Origin: Asaia bogorensis
GTDB taxonomy: Bacteria; Pseudomonadota; Alphaproteobacteria; Acetobacterales; Acetobacteraceae
Assembly (NCBI GenBank): GCA_943333505.2
Contig: CALQTN020000043.1
Location: 1-35,709 of the forward strand
Length of the DNA stretch: 35,709 bases
Direction of reading: 5' to 3'
How positions within the stretch are numbered: the first letter of the stretch is position 1; the number at the start of each line of letters is the position of its first letter. Both the position numbers and the translations under genes were made by a program. The notes under the pieces were generated by a model that saw only the letters and a list, made by a program, of their open reading frames with translations, was not told the origin of the DNA and ran no database searches. This document shows positions 30,723 to 35,709 of this stretch, piece after piece.

Positions 30723-31961
30723 ATGAACGCCCACGAACACGGCGCTGGCCGGCTTCGCGAATGCCATGCCTGTGGGCTGGTGCAAACCCTGCCGGCTTTG
30801 CCGCGCAAGGCGGTGGCACGCTGCATCCAATGCCAGATGGTGCTGCGGCGGCGGCGCACCGATCCGCATGGCCGGGCGTTGGCCATGGCGGTCACTGGGG
30901 TGCTGCTGTTCGTGCTCGCCAGCCAGATGCAGTTCATGGAATTGCGCCTCGGCGCCTCGGCCGCCGGTGCCAGCCTTGCCACCGGCCCCGAGGTGTTGAA
31001 CGCGCTCGGCGCCTGGCCGATGGCGGTAGCGGTGCTGGTGACCACCATTGGCGCGCCGCTGGTCAAGATGCTGGCGACCATCTGGGTGTTGATCGGCATT
31101 CGTATGCGCCATCCGCCGGCCCATCTCGCACGGGTCTTTGCCTGGGTGGAGCGACTATCGCCGTGGTCGATGGTGGAGGTGTTCCTGCTTGGCGTGTTCG
31201 TCGCCTACACCAAGCTGATCGACATGGCGCATGTCGAAATCGGTGGTGCGCTTTATGCCTTGGGGGCTTTGATGGTGACGATGGCGGCGACCGATACGGT
31301 GATGGATGATGCGGCGGTCTGGGACCGGCTAGGGCGCACGGTTACGCTCCCGGCAATGTCCAAAGGCCCGAAAATTGGTTGCGGGTGCTGCGATCTGGTG
31401 GTTTCGGCCGCCGAACGGCGCTGCCCGCGCTGCGGTTCGACCTTGCATCACCGTATTCCGGGCAGTCTTGGGCAAAGCTGGGCGCTGCTGGTGTCCGCGG
31501 TGCTGCTCTATATTCCGGCCAACATGTTGCCTGTGCTCAATCTGGTGTCATTCGGCCAGGCCCAAAGCTCGACCATTCTGGGCGGGGTGATGGAACTCGC
31601 GGCCGCCGATATGTGGCCGCTGGCGGCGTTGGTGTTCATTGCATCGGTGATGGTGCCGGTGCTTAAGGTGTTCGGTATGACCATCCTGCTGATCAGCACC
31701 CAGCGCGGCGCGACCGGTTATTTGCGCGAGCGCAATTTTATCTACCGTATTGTTGAGGCTATCGGCCGCTGGTCGATGGTTGATGTTTTCATGATCTCGA
31801 TCCTGACCGCGCTGGTTCAGCTTGACCGGCTTGCAACGATTACGCCAGGACCTGGCGCGATTTGCTTTTGCGGTGTGGTGATCCTGACCATGCTGGCGGC
31901 GATGCGTTTCGACCCCAGGTTGATGTGGGACGCGGCACGGCGCGGCCGGGCGCAGGCATGA
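30723..31961 (+). CDS. pqiA: Paraquat-inducible protein A, two-module membrane protein
   Basis: PqiA is the inner-membrane partner of the MCE protein PqiB in a system thought to move lipids between membranes. The 412-residue protein has two PqiA modules. Each begins with a zinc-ribbon-like cysteine set: Cys14, Cys17, Cys34 and Cys37 in the first, and Cys220, Cys223, Cys234 and Cys237 in the second. About four membrane helices follow each set, with the repeated WSMVEVFLLG and WSMVDVFMIS motifs. No strong ribosome site precedes the ATG. The stop overlaps the pqiB start (ATGA). It is divergent from the ABC binding-protein gene, with a 94-bp gap. Confidence 0.93.
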   Translation: MNAHEHGAGRLRECHACGLVQTLPALPRKAVARCIQCQMVLRRRRTDPHGRALAMAVTGVLLFVLASQMQFMELRLGASAAGASLATGPEVLNALGAWPMAVAVLVTTIGAPLVKMLATIWVLIGIRMRHPPAHLARVFAWVERLSPWSMVEVFLLGVFVAYTKLIDMAHVEIGGALYALGALMVTMAATDTVMDDAAVWDRLGRTVTLPAMSKGPKIGCGCCDLVVSAAERRCPRCGSTLHHRIPGSLGQSWALLVSAVLLYIPANMLPVLNLVSFGQAQSSTILGGVMELAAADMWPLAALVFIASVMVPVLKVFGMTILLISTQRGATGYLRERNFIYRIVEAIGRWSMVDVFMISILTALVQLDRLATITPGPGAICFCGVVILTMLAAMRFDPRLMWDAARRGRAQA

Positions 31962-33655
31962 GCGAGCTTCCTTCCCAGCATCCGCTTGCCGATGTGCATA
32001 TTCCGCGCGGTCTGCGGCTGATCTGGCTGGTCCCGGTGGTGGCGGCGCTGCTCGCGGCCTATCTTGGTTGGCAGGCACTGCGCGAACGTGGCCCCATTGT
32101 CGTGGTGACCTGGCGCACTGCCGAAGGCCTGGTCGCGGGGCAGACCAAGGTCAAATACAAGGCCGTCGAGCTTGGTGTGGTCGAGAAAATCAACCTGTCC
32201 GACGATCTGTCCCACGTGGTGGTGCGCATCCGCATGCGGCGCGAGGCCGAGCCGCTGCTGACCGGGGATGCCCGGATCTGGGTGGTGCGGGCGCGCTTTG
32301 CCGAGGGGAGTCTCTCTGGCCTCGACACGGTGCTGTCAGGCGCGTTCATCGCGCTCGATCCGGGGAGCGCGCGCGACACGCATGCGAGGCTGGCGTTTGT
32401 CGGGCTGGAAAATCCACCGGCGGTGCGATCGGATGAACCCGGCACCACGTTCGTGCTGAATGCTTCGCGCATCGGTTCACTTGCGGCCGGTTCTCCATTG
32501 TTTTTTCGGGATATTCCAGCCGGCGAAGTCCTGCGCTACACGCTGGATGCGGACCAGGAAAACGTCACGCTGCAGGTCTTCATCCGGGCGCCCTATGACG
32601 GTTTTGTGCGGCTGGGTTCGCGGTTCTGGAACAGTTCTGGCGTGGCGCTTGAACTGGGTGCCCAGGGCGTGCGCCTGCGGCTTAATAGCCTGTCGGCGCT
32701 GGTCAATGGCGGGATCAGCTTCGACACGCCTGCCGTCGAGCGCGACGGCCCGACGCCCGCAGCTGGGTGGGTGTTTCCACTTTATCCCAATGAAACCCGG
32801 GCGTCAGCTTCAGGCTATCGCGCCAAGATCAAGCTGCTGAGCCGGTTCGATGGCAATGTGCGCGGCCTCGTGGTTGGGGCGCCGGTGGAAATCTACGGCA
32901 TCCAGATCGGCGAAGTGACCGAGGTGCAGCTGGATTTCGATCCATCGGGCGCGAGTTCTCAGGTGACGGTTCGCTTTGAAGTGCAGCCTGAGCGGATGTC
33001 ACTTGCGGGCGCGGACGCGCATATTGGCCCGGTCGAAGGTGTGGAGATTGCCCGTAAGCTGGTCGGGCGTGGTCTGCGCATGCAGCTTGACACCACTAAT
33101 CTGATAACCGGGCAAATGGCGTTGACGATGCGCTTTGTGCCAGACGCCCCATTGGTGCCGGTGACGGTAGAGGGCGACGACATCGTTCTGCCGAGCCAGG
33201 CGGCTGGCTTTGAGCGGATTGTCGAGGCGGCGGGGAACTTCGTCAATCGGCTCAATAACCTGCCGCTCGATACTTTAATGGCGCAGTTGCAGGAAACCCT
33301 GAAGGGGGCCAGCAGCCTCGCCAACGGGCCGGAATTGCGCGAGGCGATGCTGAGGTTGAATGAAACCTTGGTATCTGCCCGCGACATGGCGCGGGCGGTT
33401 CAGGCCGGGGTTGGTCCTGCGGCCAAGCAATTGCCGCAACTGACCCAGGGGGTGCAGACCGCGCTTGACCGCACTAACCGGCTGATCGGATCGGTCGATA
33501 GTGGCTATGGCGCCGGGTCGCCGTTCGCGCGCGATCTTGACCGCTTGCTGGGCCAGATCGGCGATGCGGCGCGGTCGATGCGGCTGCTGGCGGATTATCT
33601 CAACGCGCATCCCGACGCTTTGCTGCGCGGGCGGGACGGGGGCGGCAAGCAATGA
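31958..33655 (+). CDS. pqiB: MCE-domain lipid transport protein PqiB
   Basis: PqiB forms a periplasm-spanning hexameric tube anchored in the inner membrane and is thought to carry lipids. After a short cytoplasmic N-terminus there is one membrane helix (about 20-39). Three MCE domains are suggested by repeated patterns: TWRTAEGLVAGQTKVKYKAVELG (51-73), a second at about 160-270, and a third with VRGLVVGAPVEIYGIQIGEV (about 305-325). A C-terminal helical region with NFVNRLNNLPLDTLMAQLQETL fits the coiled needle. The length is 565 residues from the ATG at 31958; the open frame upstream lies within pqiA and is rejected. ATGA overlaps join it to both neighbours. Confidence 0.94.
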   Translation: MSELPSQHPLADVHIPRGLRLIWLVPVVAALLAAYLGWQALRERGPIVVVTWRTAEGLVAGQTKVKYKAVELGVVEKINLSDDLSHVVVRIRMRREAEPLLTGDARIWVVRARFAEGSLSGLDTVLSGAFIALDPGSARDTHARLAFVGLENPPAVRSDEPGTTFVLNASRIGSLAAGSPLFFRDIPAGEVLRYTLDADQENVTLQVFIRAPYDGFVRLGSRFWNSSGVALELGAQGVRLRLNSLSALVNGGISFDTPAVERDGPTPAAGWVFPLYPNETRASASGYRAKIKLLSRFDGNVRGLVVGAPVEIYGIQIGEVTEVQLDFDPSGASSQVTVRFEVQPERMSLAGADAHIGPVEGVEIARKLVGRGLRMQLDTTNLITGQMALTMRFVPDAPLVPVTVEGDDIVLPSQAAGFERIVEAAGNFVNRLNNLPLDTLMAQLQETLKGASSLANGPELREAMLRLNETLVSARDMARAVQAGVGPAAKQLPQLTQGVQTALDRTNRLIGSVDSGYGAGSPFARDLDRLLGQIGDAARSMRLLADYLNAHPDALLRGRDGGGKQ

Positions 33656-34194
33656 AATGGCTGGTGGTTTTGCTGGTGCTGGCCGGGTGTTCGGCGGCGC
33701 CGTTGAATTATTACACATTGGCGTTTGTGGCCGGCACGCCGCAGCGCAGCCTGCCGCTGGTGATTGAACTGCGCCGGGTCGGGGTGGCGGCCTATCTCGA
33801 TCGGGCGGAAATTGTGCGAAGCCCGACGGCGTATCGCTTGCAGGTGTCGGATGGGGAACGCTGGGCGGAGCCGTTGGGGCGGATGCTGGAACGGGTATTT
33901 GCTGAAGATCTGGTGCAGCGTTTGCCGGGGGCGAGCATTTTTGCCGAGTCCGGGCGGATCAGCGCCGAGGCTGATCGGGTGATCGAACTGGATATCCAGC
34001 GGTTGGATGTGGATGATGCCGGCAATGTGGTGCTGGTGGCGCAGCTTGCGGTGCGGCGCGATGGGCGCAGCCGGCCGGTGGCGCGGATTTTGCGACTGAG
34101 CGCGCCGGCGCTGCCGGGGTTGCCGCTGGCCGCGGTGGTCAGCGTGTTGGTCGGGCAGATTGCGGATGCGGCGGTGGGGATGGTGGCGGGGTAG
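33652..34194 (+). CDS. pqiC: PqiC-like outer-membrane lipoprotein
   Basis: This is a 180-residue ABC-type transport auxiliary lipoprotein. A short signal peptide ends in a lipobox VLAGCS, with Cys13 the predicted lipidated residue. LNYYTLA, LVIELRRVGVAAYLDRAEIV and an amphipathic C-terminal half fit the PqiC/DUF330 family, which docks the PqiB tube at the outer membrane. RWAEPLGRMLERVFAEDLVQRLP is the conserved central segment. Its ATG overlaps the pqiB stop. The next 497 bp contain no supported gene, so it is the last gene of the operon. Confidence 0.92.
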   Translation: MKWLVVLLVLAGCSAAPLNYYTLAFVAGTPQRSLPLVIELRRVGVAAYLDRAEIVRSPTAYRLQVSDGERWAEPLGRMLERVFAEDLVQRLPGASIFAESGRISAEADRVIELDIQRLDVDDAGNVVLVAQLAVRRDGRSRPVARILRLSAPALPGLPLAAVVSVLVGQIADAAVGMVAG

Positions 34195-34691
34195 GGGTGC
34201 GTTTCGCGCCTTCGATTAGGGTAATCCCAGGCGCCCGATCTCCTGATCGTTGCTTGACGACCGTCACCGCGCGGCGAAGCCGTGGCGCTCTGGCGGCGAC
34301 ATCCCAGCCATTATCGGCAAAGCGAGCGGATCGATGCCAGGGTTCCGTCGATACACTGTGGTTGCGTGATGTTCCTATACATTTATCATCATAAAACAAC
34401 GTTTTTTCGGCGCCTGCCGGTGTTAAACTGCATTGTACCAATGAGTCAGACATAAGTCCGGCCTGTCGTGCGGGGAGTATCTGTATGAGTTCCGGAGCTT
34501 GATCCCATCTTGGGGGCCGGTTTGACCATGATGATTTTCGGTGATGCCCGCGCCACAAGGGCAGGCCTCGCTAAGATGAATACATCCGGCTGATCACCGC
34601 AGACCACCTCACCGCGGCTATCGCCAACGGGCTGAGCTTTCAGCCAACTTTGAAGATGAGCTAACGCGGTGAAAGCCTGAAAGATACTTGA
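34195..34691. other. 497-bp region without a supported gene, upstream of the adhesin
   Basis: The region is less GC-rich in its middle (34365-34440), where a promoter for the adhesin could lie. A minus-strand open frame (34139-34558) contains RRAVTVVKQRSGDRAPG, faintly like the end of a KaiC-like ATPase, but it overlaps pqiC and has no other support. Near 34583-34664 a short frame ends with DHLTAAIANGLSFQP and a TAA stop; it lacks its own start and may be a gene remnant. I see no clear terminator or RNA gene. Confidence 0.45.
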
Positions 34692-35709
34692 ATGGCGACG
34701 ATCGACGTTTCTTCCGGCAGCACCTACAGCAACTACTGGCCCGCCAGTGACACGATTACCGTATTCGCCGGGGGCATTGTCACACTCGCGTTCCTGACCG
34801 GTGTGGGTACCGAGGTTGTATCCTCTGGCGGCGTTGTCAGTGCGACAGTGCTCAGCGGCGGCGGGTCACAGATTGTTTACGACGGGGGCGTTGTCAGCGG
34901 GACGTCGGTCAAGGCCGGCTCTCAGGCTGTTTCCTCTGGCGGCGTTGTCAGCGCGACGACGCTCTCCTTCTACGGCATGCAGACGGTCTACACGGGCGGC
35001 GTTGTCAGCGCGACAACGGTCAGCAGCGCTGGCTATCAGACTGTCTCCTCTGGCGGCGTTGTCATGGGGACGACGGTCAGCAGCGGCGGCAATCAGCATC
35101 TCTCCTCTGGCGGCGTGGTCAGCGCGACCACGGTCAGCAGCGGCGGTATTCAGAGGGTCTGGATTGGCGGCATTGTCGCCGGGACGACGCTCAGCAGCGG
35201 CGGCAATCAGCTTGTCTCCTCCGGCGGCATCGTCAGCGGGACGACGGTCAGCAGCGGCGGCTCACAGTATGTCTACACTGGCGGCGTTGTCAGCGACACG
35301 ATTGTCAGCAGCGGCGGCGTACAGACTGTCTCCTCTGGGGGCGTTGTCATCGGGACGACGGTTAGCAGCGGCGGCTATCAGTATGTCGTCGCTGGCGGCG
35401 TTGTCAGCGCGACGACGGTCAGCAACGGCGGTTTGCAGCTTGTCTCCAGTGGCGGCGTTGTCATCGACACGACGGTCAGCACCGGTGGCTTTCAGTTCGT
35501 CTTGTCTGGCGGAGTTGTCAGCGGGACGACGGTCAGCAGCGGCGGCGTGCAGACTGTCTCCACTGGCGGGGTCGTCAACGCGACGACGGTCGCCAGCCGG
35601 GGCTCGCAGTATGTCTCCTCAGGGGGTGTCGTCAGCGCGACGACGGTCGACGGCGGCGGCAATCAGGTTGTCTCCTCCGGCGGCGTTATCAGCGGGACGA
35701 CGATCGACT
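34692..35709 (+). CDS. AIDA-type repeat adhesin/autotransporter-like protein, N-terminal part, open at window edge
   Basis: The frame starts at ATG 34692, directly after an in-frame TGA, and stays open to the window end (339 codons visible). After 24 residues (MATIDVSSGSTYSNY...) it consists only of 19-residue repeats with the consensus SSGGVVSGTTVSSGGxQxV. These match the AIDA/autotransporter passenger repeats that build a beta-helix on the cell surface in adhesins. No signal peptide is visible, so an unusual export route or a different start is possible; type I secretion or a later secretion signal could apply. No good ribosome site is seen. The C-terminal domain that would define the secretion type is outside the window. 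Confidence 0.85.
   Translation, partial: MATIDVSSGSTYSNYWPASDTITVFAGGIVTLAFLTGVGTEVVSSGGVVSATVLSGGGSQIVYDGGVVSGTSVKAGSQAVSSGGVVSATTLSFYGMQTVYTGGVVSATTVSSAGYQTVSSGGVVMGTTVSSGGNQHLSSGGVVSATTVSSGGIQRVWIGGIVAGTTLSSGGNQLVSSGGIVSGTTVSSGGSQYVYTGGVVSDTIVSSGGVQTVSSGGVVIGTTVSSGGYQYVVAGGVVSATTVSNGGLQLVSSGGVVIDTTVSTGGFQFVLSGGVVSGTTVSSGGVQTVSTGGVVNATTVASRGSQYVSSGGVVSATTVDGGGNQVVSSGGVISGTTID
34764..35709 (+). repeat. 57-bp tandem coding repeats, 16 full units plus part
   Basis: Units of 19 codons start at 34764, 34821 and so on, with GGCGGCGTTGTCAGC as the best-kept core. The first two units are the most diverged. The third lacks one codon (VKAGSQAV instead of the ten-residue form), then the register is regular to the edge. 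Variation is concentrated before SGG and in the GxQxV segment, as expected for surface turns. Repeats of this kind expand and contract by recombination and are easily misassembled. Confidence 0.92.

Noticed and set aside
34139-34558. Minus-strand frame with RRAVTVVKQRSGD, faintly KaiC-like
   Set aside because: Overlaps pqiC, has no Walker motifs or supporting start, and the resemblance is limited to one short segment; at most a remnant.
34764-35709. Regular 57-bp repeats considered as a CRISPR array
   Set aside because: The period is exactly 19 codons in an open frame, with no unique spacers; it is a protein repeat.

Overview
The window looks like a chromosomal segment of a GC-rich alphaproteobacterium. 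Three features point to the Rhodospirillales/Acetobacterales: the hom-glpX-recJ gene order, a cheAWYBR operon with a CheA-receiver hybrid, and a giant AIDA-type repeat adhesin. The lineage is an inference from gene content and order; there is no rRNA or other taxonomic marker here.

Layout. Positions 1-51 hold the N-terminus of an IS630-family transposase running off the left edge. Next comes a 546-bp element (144-689) made of two 108-bp inverted arms around a 330-bp spacer, then tRNA-Glu(UUC). On the minus strand hom (homoserine dehydrogenase), glpX (class II fructose bisphosphatase) and recJ form a tight run; a 29-bp tandem duplication covers the glpX/recJ junction. Divergent from hom is a compact chemotaxis operon, cheA-cheW-cheY-cheB-cheR (5357-11054), with no chemoreceptor in the window. 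A class I glutamine amidotransferase-like gene and a gamma-glutamyltransferase follow as a divergent pair. Then come an NTF2-like/flavin monooxygenase fusion, an SGNH hydrolase, and an hxlR-MATE efflux operon.

The centre of metabolic interest is 18650-30628. On the plus strand GAF protein, crotonase, DAO-type flavin oxidoreductase and a second crotonase form one operon. It converges on minus-strand boxC-boxB, the ring-epoxidising and ring-opening steps of aerobic benzoyl-CoA degradation. These follow a five-gene peptide-type ABC importer on the same strand. The first crotonase has an enoyl-CoA-isomerase-type glutamate and the second keeps a hydratase-type glutamate, so together they could process the 3,4-dehydroadipyl-CoA made after BoxC. 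BoxA, BoxD and benzoate-CoA ligase are not in the window. The short AT-rich boxC leader holds two palindromes and a possible hairpin around the Shine-Dalgarno and TTG start.

The right end has a pqiABC lipid-transport operon with ATGA overlaps, about 500 bp without a convincing gene, and the start of a repeat adhesin with 57-bp (19-residue) units that runs off the right edge.

No CRISPR array, rRNA, prophage or defence island was seen. Most genes are familiar families. The less expected points are the inverted-repeat element, the junction duplication, the box-gene context and leader, and the domain arrangement of CheA.
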